Assembly (NCBI GenBank): GCA_030428205.1
Contig: JAUIBK010000013.1
Location: 1 to 64,000, forward strand
Direction: 5' to 3'
DNA from: a bacterium
Lineage (GTDB): Bacteria > Bdellovibrionota_C > UBA2361 > RFPC01
Length of the DNA stretch: 64,000 nt
The notes under the pieces are model-generated. The model was not told the DNA's origin. It saw only the letters and a list, made by a program, of their open reading frames with translations, and did no database searches. Made by a program: the position numbers and the translations under genes. Every line of letters starts with the position of its first letter. Position 1 is the first letter of the stretch. Shown piece after piece: positions 7,424 through 16,930 of this stretch.

Positions 7424-9556
7424 CTACATCCTCTCAACTGTCTTAATACCCAAAAGAGAAAGGCCGTGTTGAAGAACTCGTCCAACAGCATCAATGAGCG
7501 CAGCGCGGGTATAAGAAAGCTCTTTAGAGTCGGCGTGAAGCACGCTGCACTCTTGATACATCCTGTTTGTCTTCTTTGAGAGCTCGTAAATATAGGTACA
7601 GATCGTAGCAGGAGAATATGCTTCATATGATCTTGAGAGGATCTCGTGATAAGTATTGAGGTGAAGAAGAAGGTTTACCTCTGTTTCGTGAGAAAGGAGG
7701 CTCCAATCAAAGAGGTCTGAGTGTTCACCTGGATCCTTAAAATCCAACTCACGAAGAATCGAACGCGTTCTTGCAAAGGCATACATAAGGTAGGGGCCAG
7801 TATTTCCTGTCCGAGAGGTCCACTCGTCGAGATCGAAAACGATCTGTGAGTTGTTATCTTGGCTCATCATGCCGTAGCGAATAGTGGCTAAGGAGAGTCG
7901 GTAGGCCGTCTCAGCAATCTCCTCATCGCTCCAGTCGCCACGATATTTTTCAAGGTATTCTGAGGTGATTTTGTCGAGGAGGCGTTTGGTGAGCTGGGAA
8001 AAGAGGATTACGTTTCCTTTTCTGCTGCTCATTTTACCGTCAGGGCGAACGACTTGTGCATAAGAAAGATGGTAGCATTTTTTTGCTTGTTCAAATCCCA
8101 TACGCTCAAGACAGGCAAAGACCTGCTGGAAGTGGAGCGTTTGTGCAGCATCGACGACGTACAGAGAACGATCGATACCAAATTCTTGGAACTTGATCTT
8201 TGCGAGAGCAAGGTCTCGAGTTGAGTAAAGAGCTGTGCCGTTTCGTTTAATAAGGAGGCAGAAGCCGAGTCCGATATCGCTTAGATCTGCACCAATAGCC
8301 CCATCATCCTCAACAAAGACTCCCTTTGCTTGATACTCTCGTACAAGTTCTTTGCCTGATTCACCAAACTCAGACTCAAAAAAGTATCGATCAAAAGAAC
8401 AGTCGAGCCACTTGTATGCGTCATAGAGCTCGTTCATTGACCACTCTTTCGTCTCTCGAGCTAGCTCCTGGATATCAGGATTCCCCGTCTCAAGTTGCAG
8501 GAGTATTTCACCGACTTCCTTCTCTCGGGCAGCGATGAGCTCAAGTGGTGAACTTGAATCTTGAGGAAGAGTTTCTTTTTTTGCGAAAATTTCGGCTACT
8601 TCTTCACCTAAAGACGCTGATTTGGGGAGGATGGCAACCTGCTCGTTGTCATCTCCTACAGTGAGCTCACGAGGTGTGCAAAGCATCCCTTCGCTCTGTA
8701 TCCCTTTTCTTTCAACGATACCAACTGAACGCCCAGCGATTCGAACTCCTGGCTTAGCCCAAGGTACAAGTGTGCCCGGTTCACCTACAGTTGCAGCAGT
8801 GATAACGGTCTTATTTCCTTCGGTTGTTTCTACCTCTACGACGTTCCATGAAGACTCCTCAGGGTGAGGTGAGCTTGAAAGAACCTTTGCTGCTGCGACC
8901 CCCTTAAATGGTGCGTCCGTATAGACGCCAAGATCGAGCAGTTCAGTAGACTTGACGTAAAGGTCGCCAAGAAATTCTCCGCGGTTATGGTCAGGCACTT
9001 CTCCAGTAAAGTGTTTTTGAAAGTACCAGAGGCACCGCGCAACGTGAGTTCCCTCGTCACCGAGGTAGTTAACGGGAACAACTTCGTGCCCTTGCCAATC
9101 AAAGATACGCGCCAGAGTATCACCGAGAGTAGCATTTCGAGTATGACCGACGTGAAACGCTTTGTGTGTATTTGGTTGTGAGTACTCAATCATAACCTTG
9201 TCTTCGCGAGCATCTCTTCGTGCAAGGTATTCACCTGAGAGGATTGAGGGGAGTAGCCCAGAGGCGAGTGCTGATTTATTCACGGAGAAGTTCAAATATG
9301 GGCCAGTTGGGGTAACCGAAGCAATGGAGTTTGAAGCATTGATGGAGTCGAGTAATTGGTCCGAGAGCTCTTGGGCGATAAGGGGAGGGGCTTTTTTGAG
9401 TTGTTTTGCCAGTGGGAAGCAGGGAAATGCCCAATCGCCCATCTTCGGATCTTTCGGTACTTCAAGAAGACGCGTGACTTCCTCAAGGGTAAATTGAGTG
9501 CCGAGTGTTGTTAACGAGTCCAGGAGGTAAGTGGCGATTTCATTTCGGTATTTCAT
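7424..9556 (-). CDS. argS: Arginyl-tRNA synthetase with an inserted PheT/EMAPII-type tRNA-binding domain
   Basis: Class Ia synthetase that charges tRNA-Arg. HIGH motif AFHVGH is at 133-138, KMSSRKG at 508-514, and the DALR-type anticodon-binding C-terminus ends in LSLLGIKTVERM. At 710 aa it is about 130-150 residues longer than typical bacterial ArgRS. The extra block (about 215-345, after GDLYVKSTELL) contains an OB-fold tRNA_bind domain: SPHPEESSWNVVEVET, then IQSEGMLCTPREL, then VAILP, as in the PheT N-terminus. The canonical ArgRS sequence resumes at EVGEILLQLETGNPD. It is last in a run of minus-strand sugar genes. Confidence 0.95.
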   Translation of the reverse strand: MKYRNEIATYLLDSLTTLGTQFTLEEVTRLLEVPKDPKMGDWAFPCFPLAKQLKKAPPLIAQELSDQLLDSINASNSIASVTPTGPYLNFSVNKSALASGLLPSILSGEYLARRDAREDKVMIEYSQPNTHKAFHVGHTRNATLGDTLARIFDWQGHEVVPVNYLGDEGTHVARCLWYFQKHFTGEVPDHNRGEFLGDLYVKSTELLDLGVYTDAPFKGVAAAKVLSSSPHPEESSWNVVEVETTEGNKTVITAATVGEPGTLVPWAKPGVRIAGRSVGIVERKGIQSEGMLCTPRELTVGDDNEQVAILPKSASLGEEVAEIFAKKETLPQDSSSPLELIAAREKEVGEILLQLETGNPDIQELARETKEWSMNELYDAYKWLDCSFDRYFFESEFGESGKELVREYQAKGVFVEDDGAIGADLSDIGLGFCLLIKRNGTALYSTRDLALAKIKFQEFGIDRSLYVVDAAQTLHFQQVFACLERMGFEQAKKCYHLSYAQVVRPDGKMSSRKGNVILFSQLTKRLLDKITSEYLEKYRGDWSDEEIAETAYRLSLATIRYGMMSQDNNSQIVFDLDEWTSRTGNTGPYLMYAFARTRSILRELDFKDPGEHSDLFDWSLLSHETEVNLLLHLNTYHEILSRSYEAYSPATICTYIYELSKKTNRMYQECSVLHADSKELSYTRAALIDAVGRVLQHGLSLLGIKTVERM

Positions 9557-9590
9557 TCAGAGAGATATAGCATAAGAAGGGGATGAGTTC

Positions 9591-10976
9591 CTAGTCTCCT
9601 GATATCTTGGGGAATTCCGTAAGGGCTCCCCAAGCTTCAAGGAGCACATCTTTGTGAAACCATGCTTTTCCGGCAAATCTTCCGAGCACACGGATGTTAT
9701 CAAAGTGGTTACTGAGAAGTTCGTTCTGTGTTTTGACCTCAGCGTGATGGGCTTCAGTCGGCGCTGGAAAGGTATTGTGAATCACTACTTTCGATTGTGT
9801 GCGCACTTGAGCAGCGGGATCTACAAGTTCGCAACGTACGAGCTCTTCGTGAATCTGTTCGAGGGAAATCCCGTCTGCTTCTTCTGGGGACGAGAGTACT
9901 TCAGCTGTGAGGGAGTAGTCGTTCTCTGCTTGTGGGTCGATATTAGGATAGAGGGTGACTCGAAATGAGAGAAATGAAGGATCCCAGTTCCATATATATG
10001 CTGAGCGTTTGTTCAGGAGTGGTTTGTCAAAAGAGTAGTGAAAGACAGAGGCGGTGCGAAAAATCGATTTTGGTGGTCCTACAGGAACACCAGCTGCTTG
10101 AAGAGCAAAGGCAGGAGGGGCTGTCCAAGCTACAAAATCACAGGGGAGTGTTTCTTTGCTTTCTCCGAGTTGTACGGAAGTCACAGAGCCGTCTTTTGAT
10201 TCGAGCGAGGAGACGAACTCATTGAGACAGATACGAACACCCTTTTCTTGCGCAAGTTGCTCGAGCCGCTTCATCCAGAATCCTACCCCGTTTCTTCCCT
10301 TTGGATAGAGATAGTAGTCACGAAAACGATCGTTTCGAGAGGTGTTGTAGTCGTCGTGTGTCGTATATCCGAGTTTTGCTGCGAAGACTTCGTTTTGCAT
10401 GAGTTCTTGAGTTCTTTCACGTTCGAACGCAACAATTTTTGTCAGGCCAAAGTAGCTCACAGAGGACGAGGTGACGAGCTCTTGAGCTTCGACTCCGTAG
10501 AGTTTTCGAACGAGGGGAGCAAAAAGGTTTTCGCAAAGAGTAGGGCCAAATGTTTCAAGAACATGTTCAGCGAGGTTGGTGGCTTGGCTTTCCGAGGATC
10601 TCTCAAGGAGTTCTTCTACGGCTTTTTCATAAAGAGGTTCGTCGAGATGCCTTGCATCCATGATGCTTGTTTCGGGGTTCCATTTCCCGGCGGAGTAGGC
10701 AGCAGGATAAATATACTCGAAAATAGTCCAGTTCTGTTCGATCTCCTCCTTGGTTCCAAAGAGAATCTCATCGACTTCTGGCTTGAGTGTGAAATTGGGA
10801 ACGTGTGTTCCGAGATCAAAGCAAGCTCCATTACTATCGTTACTCGACCGAAGGAGGCCACCGAGGTGAGGAGCTCTCTCAATGAGAGTAACAGATGAGA
10901 ATCGATCGGCGAGCAAGATTGAAGAGAAAAGACCAACAAGCCCACCACCAACGACAATGCAGTTATTTTTCCCCAT
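9591..10976 (-). CDS. FAD-dependent amine-oxidase/protoporphyrinogen-oxidase-like oxidoreductase
   Basis: An N-terminal Rossmann FAD-binding motif (IVVGGGLVGLFSSILLADRF, then ERAPHLGGLLRS) and a C-terminal FAD-contact region (NIRVLGRFAGKAWF) place it in the NAD(P)-binding/amine-oxidase superfamily, which also includes UDP-galactopyranose mutase-like proteins. It lies 14 nt downstream of the glycosyltransferase at 10991 and 34 nt upstream of argS, in the sugar operon, so a sugar or lipid-glycan substrate is likely. The substrate cannot be read from sequence. Confidence 0.8.
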   Translation of the reverse strand: MGKNNCIVVGGGLVGLFSSILLADRFSSVTLIERAPHLGGLLRSSNDSNGACFDLGTHVPNFTLKPEVDEILFGTKEEIEQNWTIFEYIYPAAYSAGKWNPETSIMDARHLDEPLYEKAVEELLERSSESQATNLAEHVLETFGPTLCENLFAPLVRKLYGVEAQELVTSSSVSYFGLTKIVAFERERTQELMQNEVFAAKLGYTTHDDYNTSRNDRFRDYYLYPKGRNGVGFWMKRLEQLAQEKGVRICLNEFVSSLESKDGSVTSVQLGESKETLPCDFVAWTAPPAFALQAAGVPVGPPKSIFRTASVFHYSFDKPLLNKRSAYIWNWDPSFLSFRVTLYPNIDPQAENDYSLTAEVLSSPEEADGISLEQIHEELVRCELVDPAAQVRTQSKVVIHNTFPAPTEAHHAEVKTQNELLSNHFDNIRVLGRFAGKAWFHKDVLLEAWGALTEFPKISGD

Positions 10977-10990
10977 TAGTCTGTTCTCCT

Positions 10991-12352
10991 TTAAGCGTGC
11001 CCAAGCTCCTTGAGAAGGGCCTCAGCTGCTGTGTTGTCTGAGTAGAGAGAAAGCTCATGTTGTAAGGCGCTGACGGCATCTCCTATCTTGTCTTGTTGCA
11101 ATAAGCAGATGGCAAGAACGTGATAAGAGTCACGAACGGGGGCATCGCTCTGTAATACGCCATCGATTAAGTGAAGTGCTGTTTGAAAGTCGTTCTTCTG
11201 TAGTGCTCGGATTGCTTTATTGACCTCTTGTGTCGGATCTTGAGTGGTTCCACCCCTTGGAAGAGAAATTGATGAGTATTTTTCTATGCAATCAATAAAC
11301 TGTTGAACACGAACTTCCATGGAGTGATCCTTGAGACACCGTGCTTGTCCTGCTTGTGCTATTGCCTGGCGCTTTTCGGGAGAGTTTTTATACTGAATGA
11401 TTTTTTCTATAAGATCGTCTGGGGATTCGAATGTTTCAAGCTCGCTGCCTCGACGAAAGAACTCGTCTACATCGTAGCGATCTTCTTGGAGCACCATTGA
11501 GCCGACACCGGTAGCCTCAAAGAGGCGCATGTTGGCGCATCCTCCACCGAGCCCTATCATAGCATTGATATTCATGCGTGCTGAACGGAGAGCTTTGTAC
11601 ATATCAAGCGCCCAGCGAGCTCCATGATTGACACGAACGACGGCGTCAGGAAGAGGAAGGTTGCCAATATTGGCGACATAGTACTTCAGTGAGAAATGAT
11701 CTGGATGAGCCTCGTGGTATCGAGCTACTTCTGTAATGATGTGGTTGCGGTGCTCGTGATGAGAGGTCCACTGTCCACTAAAGACCACATCAACTTCTTC
11801 CTTATCTTCTTTCAACTGCTCAAGCACTAAATTGGGAAAGCCCGGCCTATAATACTCTAAGTGTGGTACCCCTTGCTCGCGGCATTCATCAAGAATGCAG
11901 GGAAGAGTTGATAGCATAAGATCGAAGTTGGAAAAGTTACAGCCTGGAGGGATCGGTGCGGCTCGAAACCCCATAATAAAGCGGGGTTTCCAGTTGAGTT
12001 GCTGAAGAAAACGTTCGTCAAACTCTATAGGATGAGAGAGATAAAGAATGTCTGGCTTAAAGGTGTCGACTTGATGTTTTGCAATTTGATGCATCCAGTG
12101 AGTTGCATCGATATTCTGGAAGCCGTGTTCTGACATCCATTTTGCTTGTGTAGGAAGGGCATTTGCCACAACGAATTGAGTCTCAATGCCGAGCTTTTGA
12201 AGATATGGAGTAATGATATGAGCATTACTAAACCCGTCGTCGTGGAGTTCTTGCATCTGGGCAGCAAAAGGAGTCAGGTGGATGTTTGGCCGCTTGGCAT
12301 AGAACTCTTCAAGGTAGGCTTCATAAAAGTGGTGAATCTGAAGAAAGCGCAT
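10991..12352 (-). CDS. GT-B glycosyltransferase with C-terminal TPR repeats
   Basis: A CgeB/group-1-like glycosyltransferase. The N-domain contains KPDILYLSHPIEFDERFL, and the C-domain carries the sugar-nucleotide-binding segment GGGCANMRLFEATGVGSM, typical of GT-B enzymes. Residues about 380-453 form a TPR-like helical tail (VNKAIRALQKNDFQTALHLI). Its N-domain and tail are paralogous to the protein at 20502-21698, which lacks the catalytic half. It is in an operon with the aminotransferase upstream (29 nt) and the FAD oxidoreductase downstream. Confidence 0.85.
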   Translation of the reverse strand: MRFLQIHHFYEAYLEEFYAKRPNIHLTPFAAQMQELHDDGFSNAHIITPYLQKLGIETQFVVANALPTQAKWMSEHGFQNIDATHWMHQIAKHQVDTFKPDILYLSHPIEFDERFLQQLNWKPRFIMGFRAAPIPPGCNFSNFDLMLSTLPCILDECREQGVPHLEYYRPGFPNLVLEQLKEDKEEVDVVFSGQWTSHHEHRNHIITEVARYHEAHPDHFSLKYYVANIGNLPLPDAVVRVNHGARWALDMYKALRSARMNINAMIGLGGGCANMRLFEATGVGSMVLQEDRYDVDEFFRRGSELETFESPDDLIEKIIQYKNSPEKRQAIAQAGQARCLKDHSMEVRVQQFIDCIEKYSSISLPRGGTTQDPTQEVNKAIRALQKNDFQTALHLIDGVLQSDAPVRDSYHVLAICLLQQDKIGDAVSALQHELSLYSDNTAAEALLKELGHA

Positions 12353-12381
12353 CTGGTCCTCGTCAAGAAAACTGTCTTAAT

Positions 12382-13479
12382 TTATGTTACCGCCCGGAGG
12401 GTCTCAACGACATAGGCGATCTGCTCGGAAGTTATTTCGGGAAATAATGGAAGTGAGAGAATAGTATCCATTTGTGCATAAGCGACGGGAAAATCGTCTG
12501 GAGTATGGCCAAAACGCTTGTAGGCTCTTAAGAAAGGAAGAGCGATCGGATAGTGAATCCCTGAAGCGATCCCCTTTTCGTTGAGAGCCTCTCGAATGTG
12601 TTCTCGGTTTTCAGTCCTTACTACATAGAGGTGGAAGACGGGAGTGGCCCATTGAGGTACGTAAGGGGTGATGAGAGTTGATCCTGAGAGAAGCTCTGAG
12701 TACTGCTTCGCTGCCTCACGACGGGCTAGAGACCAGGAGTCTAGGTGCCTCAGTTTGACACTTAAAATAGCAGCCTGAAGACCGTCAAGTCGGCTGTTTC
12801 TTCCTTCAAAAATATGATCATACTTATCAACTCTACCGTGATTAGCTATCATTCGTGATCTGGTAGCGAGTTCTTCGTTGTTTGTAATGACGGCTCCGCC
12901 ATCACCGTACGCTCCAAGGTTCTTTCCAGGAAAGAAACTAAACGTAGCGATGTCCCCAAGAGTCCCTATCTTTTGCCCTCCGTACTGGGCTCCGTGAGCT
13001 TGAGCTGAGTCTTCGATGACTCGCAGATTATGTTGTTTTGCTAAGTTTAAAATGGGATCCATATCCGCAGGCTGTCCATAGAGGTGGACGACGATAATGG
13101 CTTTTGTTTGAGGAGTGATCTTAGCAGCGAGCAAATCGACGTCGAGATTGTACGTTTGTGGATCGATATCACAAAAAACAGGTGTTCCGCCATTGGCCGT
13201 GACTGCTTCAGAGGTTGCAATAAAAGTGTTGGCCGGAACAATCACCTCGTCGCCTTGTCCTACTCCGAGTGCATTGAGTGCAATCTCGAGGGCATCAGTT
13301 CCGTTCCCGCATCCAATACAAAACTTTGCTCCGAGGTATGCAGCAAAATCTTCTTCAAACTGAGCGACATACTTTCCCTTGATGAAAGCGCAATCGTTGA
13401 CAACGCAGTTCATAGCCTCGTCAATTTCAGACTTGATAGTAGCATACTGGGCTTTAAGGTCGACGAATGGAACTTTCAT
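12382..13479 (-). CDS. DegT/DnrJ/EryC1/StrS sugar aminotransferase
   Basis: Complete 365-aa PLP enzyme of the sugar aminotransferase family. The PLP lysine is K186 in [27 protein letters not shown] and the EDSAQAHGA region are the other family blocks. It follows a Gfo/Idh dehydrogenase by 27 nt. That pair matches the oxidise-then-transaminate logic of 3-amino sugar pathways (as in Wlb-type UDP-sugar routes). Product identity is inferred. Confidence 0.93.
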   Translation of the reverse strand: MKVPFVDLKAQYATIKSEIDEAMNCVVNDCAFIKGKYVAQFEEDFAAYLGAKFCIGCGNGTDALEIALNALGVGQGDEVIVPANTFIATSEAVTANGGTPVFCDIDPQTYNLDVDLLAAKITPQTKAIIVVHLYGQPADMDPILNLAKQHNLRVIEDSAQAHGAQYGGQKIGTLGDIATFSFFPGKNLGAYGDGGAVITNNEELATRSRMIANHGRVDKYDHIFEGRNSRLDGLQAAILSVKLRHLDSWSLARREAAKQYSELLSGSTLITPYVPQWATPVFHLYVVRTENREHIREALNEKGIASGIHYPIALPFLRAYKRFGHTPDDFPVAYAQMDTILSLPLFPEITSEQIAYVVETLRAVT

Positions 13480-13506
13480 ATGAATTCCTCTTCTAGAAGA
13501 AAGACA

Positions 13507-14496
13507 TTATTCGGAGCAAAGTATGCGTGTTACTTGAAGAGCATGCTCTACACCAGAGAGGCAGTCTTTACCGGTTCGAATGCAGTCAGCAAAGTGATGA
13601 ATCTCTTCTTGGAGTGGTTCTGGATATTCAAGGGAGGGGTAAGTGACTTCACCTGAACGATAGGAAAATGAAGAAATGGGATTATCGTAGTCCATGTTTT
13701 CACCGAGTACGGAAACTTTATCAATTCCCGTGTTATAGATAGCAATTTTATTCTCTGCCGTATCGTCATATTCAACCATTTTGTCTGAGCCAACGACAAC
13801 GATGCGACGGGCTTTGATCGGATCGAGCCAGCTTACATGAATGTTTACCATCACGCGATTTGGGTAGGTGATGTTTAAGAAGACCACATCATCGATGCCC
13901 TGTTGCACATAGGACATTCCAGATCGGGCAACACGTATCGGAGTAGGGTTCCCGAAGAGATATTGTACAATGCTGACGTCGTGTGGTGCTAAGTTCCACA
14001 GAGCGTCAATATCAGAACGTATACGACCCAAGTTTAGGCGTTGGCAATAAATGTAGCGAACTTGACCGAGATCTCCAGAATCAATCAGCTCTTTTAGGTA
14101 GCGAACTGCTGAGTTGTAGAGAAACGTATGACCGACCATACATACCAGTTTGTTTTTGCGAGCTGTTTCGCCAATTTCTTGAACATTCTCAGGAGTTGTT
14201 GCGAGAGGTTTTTCAACTAAAATATGTTTGCCAGCTTGCAGAGCTTGCATTGCCATGTCGTAGTGTGTTCCTGCTGGCGTAGCAATAACTACAGCTTGGA
14301 CTTCAGGATCTTGAAAAACTTCCTCAGCAGTTTCGCTGAGAGCTATATCTGGATACTTCGAGTGAACAAAGTTACGTCGGTCTGCAGAGAGATCGGCGAC
14401 ACGGACTACTTGAAAAGCAGGACTTGCTTGAAGATTGCGCAGTAAATTTGGCCCCCAATACCCAACTCCTAATTGTGCAACTTTAACGACATCCAT
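13507..14496 (-). CDS. Gfo/Idh/MocA-type sugar dehydrogenase
   Basis: NAD(P)-dependent oxidoreductase. The Rossmann motif is LGVGYWGPNLLRNL, the EKPLA block is HILVEKPLATT, and the C-terminal alpha/beta domain has WNLAPHDVSIVQYLFG. The start at 14496 (MDVVKVAQLGVG) is chosen over the ATG at 14541 because AAGGAG lies 10 nt upstream. It is first gene of the run dehydrogenase, aminotransferase, glycosyltransferase, FAD oxidoreductase, argS. Probable role: oxidation of a nucleotide sugar before amination. Confidence 0.9.
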   Translation of the reverse strand: MDVVKVAQLGVGYWGPNLLRNLQASPAFQVVRVADLSADRRNFVHSKYPDIALSETAEEVFQDPEVQAVVIATPAGTHYDMAMQALQAGKHILVEKPLATTPENVQEIGETARKNKLVCMVGHTFLYNSAVRYLKELIDSGDLGQVRYIYCQRLNLGRIRSDIDALWNLAPHDVSIVQYLFGNPTPIRVARSGMSYVQQGIDDVVFLNITYPNRVMVNIHVSWLDPIKARRIVVVGSDKMVEYDDTAENKIAIYNTGIDKVSVLGENMDYDNPISSFSYRSGEVTYPSLEYPEPLQEEIHHFADCIRTGKDCLSGVEHALQVTRILCSE

Positions 14497-14967
14497 GGTG
14501 GGAAAGCTCCTTTGATCTGCTTGCCAAGTTGGCAAAAACACTCTCTTTTAAGATGCTTTCATAGCGGAAACGGTATGTCTTGCCTAAAAAAAATAAGCCT
14601 GCCCCTACACCTTTAATTAACTAGTAATATCAAGAGCTTACTAAGCTAGGAGAGTCTTTCAATTGCTCTCAAAGCTCGATAAGCCGTTTTGCTCAGTGAG
14701 TTGAGGTGAGAACGTTGGGAATGGAACATGAGGTTTCATTGTTTTAGCTATAACACGATACCTTCGAGAGCATTGTCATGTGTACGAAAGCCGCAAGTAA
14801 TCTCACACATTTTATTCTTACGATTGATCCACCTTCGAATACAAAGAGCACAGTGAGTGTGTCGTTGTACACTTTGGTTTTGCGTAACGAGTATTGAGAT
14901 CTAGCAATGCTTATGATTTTTGTGTATTTTAAACAAGTTACTGCACGTTCAGTCAGACCAGATCTCT
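14497..14967. other. Divergent intergenic region of about 470 nt
   Basis: It lies between the minus-strand dehydrogenase and the plus-strand FemAB-like gene and must contain both promoters. I could not identify convincing -35/-10 pairs, an RNA or a repeat. The first 45 nt carry the dehydrogenase ribosome binding site. Confidence 0.4.
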
Positions 14968-15999
14968 ATGACCACTTCTCAGGACATCACTACTGTTAGA
15001 GTTGAACGCTTCGAGCCTTCTCGCACCCAAGAGTGGGATACTTTTGTGTGTGCTCATTCAAGAAATGGAGGTATTTTCCAGGAGCAGCGTTTTCTTGGAT
15101 ATCACCCAGAGGGAAGGTTCGTTGACGAGAGCTTACTCCTTTACCTAGACGACGAGCTCAGGGGGGTTCTTCCTGCTGCTATTCATCCTCAAGACGATAA
15201 ACGGATCGCAGCTCATCCAGGAAGCTCAGCGGGCATGTTGGTGTACCACCTGCGAGCGACTACACGAGAGGTCCTTGCTCTTCTTGAGGCTGCGTTGCTT
15301 CATTACAAAGAACGTGGTTTTCGTTCAATTGAATTTCGTATGCCCGAGGGGTTCTTTACGTATCCGTCAGCTGGGGAGCTCGATTTTCTCTTATGGCACC
15401 GAAACTTTCGATTGAAATCTCGAGAGGTCTCTTCTTCGGTCAATTTGGATACTGAAGATAATTGGCTTCATATGGGCAGAAAGAAGAACCCGAACTCAAT
15501 CCGAGCAGCACGCAAGAAGGGGGTGGTGATTGAAAGAGTGCCAACAGCACAAGAGCCTTACTCTCTTATTGAACAGAATCTTTCTCAGAGACATTCAAAG
15601 AAACCAACACACAGCCTCAAGGAGCTTGAGCAGCTTAAGAAGTTGTATCCTGACCGCTTAGATTTTTGGGTGGCTCGTTACGAGTCAGAGTGTATTGCAA
15701 CTGTTGTGACCTTGCGTGTGACTGAACGCGCTGTTCATGATTTTTACATCGCACAAGATTACTCCCATGCAAAGTTGAATGTCTTTCCCTCCCTTTTTTA
15801 CGAGATGTTTCAGTTCTATAAAGATAATGGTTTTGATTGGTTTAACTTTGGGATTTCCTCGCGTGGGGACTGGATTAAATGGGGAATCTTAGAGTTTAAA
15901 GAACGTATGGGAGGAAGGGCCACCTATCGAGATGTGTGGGAACTCCTTGAGCTCCAAGACTATGAGCCATACGAAGATACTTATGCAGGTCAAGTTTAA
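14968..15999 (+). CDS. FemAB/GNAT-fold acyltransferase
   Basis: This GNAT-superfamily protein resembles FemAB-like and PEP-CTERM-associated acyltransferases: N-half EWDTFVCAHSRNGGIFQEQRF, C-half FWVARYESECIATVVTLRV, then DFYIAQDYSHAK and FNFGISSRGDWIKWGILEFK. A reasonable role is acylation of the amino group made by the neighbouring aminotransferase, which is inference. The first ATG (14968) is taken as start; an in-frame TTG at 14920 exists and no strong ribosome binding site decides between them. Confidence 0.75.
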   Translation: MTTSQDITTVRVERFEPSRTQEWDTFVCAHSRNGGIFQEQRFLGYHPEGRFVDESLLLYLDDELRGVLPAAIHPQDDKRIAAHPGSSAGMLVYHLRATTREVLALLEAALLHYKERGFRSIEFRMPEGFFTYPSAGELDFLLWHRNFRLKSREVSSSVNLDTEDNWLHMGRKKNPNSIRAARKKGVVIERVPTAQEPYSLIEQNLSQRHSKKPTHSLKELEQLKKLYPDRLDFWVARYESECIATVVTLRVTERAVHDFYIAQDYSHAKLNVFPSLFYEMFQFYKDNGFDWFNFGISSRGDWIKWGILEFKERMGGRATYRDVWELLELQDYEPYEDTYAGQV

Positions 16000-16026
16000 A
16001 TATTTTGCAGATATCAAGGGGAAGAC

Positions 16027-16091
16027 TTAATGCGAAGAGCTCGAAGTACGCGAAGCTCTCTCCTTCGCGTACTTCGCGCTCTTCGCGTTAA
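16027..16091. repeat. Large hairpin built of 9-nt words
   Basis: Arms 16027-16055 and 16063-16091 match at 27 of 29 positions around the loop CTCTCTC. Each arm is a tandem of 9-nt units of the type nCGAAGnnn. It lies between the 3' ends of two convergent genes and is followed on the plus strand by an A-rich run, so it may act as a two-way terminator. A related sequence is at 32016-32097. Confidence 0.8.
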
Positions 16092-16132
16092 AAAACATAC
16101 ACGGTTCGTCAAAAAAGTTGTCTCTATTACTT

Positions 16133-16840
16133 TTAAGCTTGGGCTCGTAGGAAAAGTTGACAGGCAAGATCTGAATGTTCTTTACCGAGCTGAAAAAGTC
16201 CATCAAGAACATCTTGCTTGAGTTCTAGGTCTTGCATGACAGAATGCGGAAAAGGTTTGAGAAAGAACCCAAAGCTTTCCTTTATTGTTAATCCTGATTC
16301 TTGAACGACAGCTTCAAGACGTTGCTTGTCGAACCTTCCAAACTGCTCGAAGAATGTGTTCCGTTCTGATGTTGCGTAAACATCTTCTACGACTCCCATT
16401 GCTACTCCAAGCCTGCGATGTAAGGAAGTCATATTAGGAACAGAGATGAGCAGTTCTCCGTCATCTTTCAAAAAACGAGAGAGATGTTTTAACGTTTTAG
16501 CAGGAGTCTCAAGATGGTGGAGTACGCCGAGAAATAAAATGATATCGTATTTTTTGTCCGCCTCGAACTCATCAAAGAGGCTCACAAACATACGTAGCTG
16601 CCCATGAAAACGTTCCTCAACTTTGTCTGCGTATATCTGAGAGCCTTCTACAACGTCAAGTTCCTTGACTTCTCCTACGATCATTTCGGTAATGACCCCA
16701 GTGGAGCAGCCACATTCGAGAACGGTTCTCTGATGTACGAGGGGCGTAACTATTTGGCCAGTATAATGAGCTAACACACCATCAAAGTCGGCATGGGTGT
16801 TATGCAACGATGCTATACGTTCTAGAGTTTCATCTGCCAT
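16133..16840 (-). CDS. Class I SAM-dependent methyltransferase
   Basis: Motif I VLECGCSTGVITEMI binds S-adenosylmethionine. The post-I acidic residue is in LDVVEGSQ and motif IV is YDIILFLGVLHHLE, followed by LKDDGELLISVPN. The size (235 aa) suits a sugar or small-molecule O-methyltransferase. It is convergent with the FemAB-like gene and divergent from LhgO. Its place in the glycan island suggests a sugar substrate, but this is not shown. Confidence 0.85.
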   Translation of the reverse strand: MADETLERIASLHNTHADFDGVLAHYTGQIVTPLVHQRTVLECGCSTGVITEMIVGEVKELDVVEGSQIYADKVEERFHGQLRMFVSLFDEFEADKKYDIILFLGVLHHLETPAKTLKHLSRFLKDDGELLISVPNMTSLHRRLGVAMGVVEDVYATSERNTFFEQFGRFDKQRLEAVVQESGLTIKESFGFFLKPFPHSVMQDLELKQDVLDGLFQLGKEHSDLACQLFLRAQA

Positions 16841-16930
16841 AGATGCTTATTATAGCTAATTCGTTTATGTGCGAGCCAGTGTTTTTATGCTCATAGACGT
16901 CAAGATACTCCATATTATAATGTAAGAAGC

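Noticed and set aside
14920..14967. Upstream TTG start for the FemAB-like protein.
   Set aside because: The extra residues (CILNKLLHVQSDQIS) do not resemble the family, and no ribosome binding site supports it.
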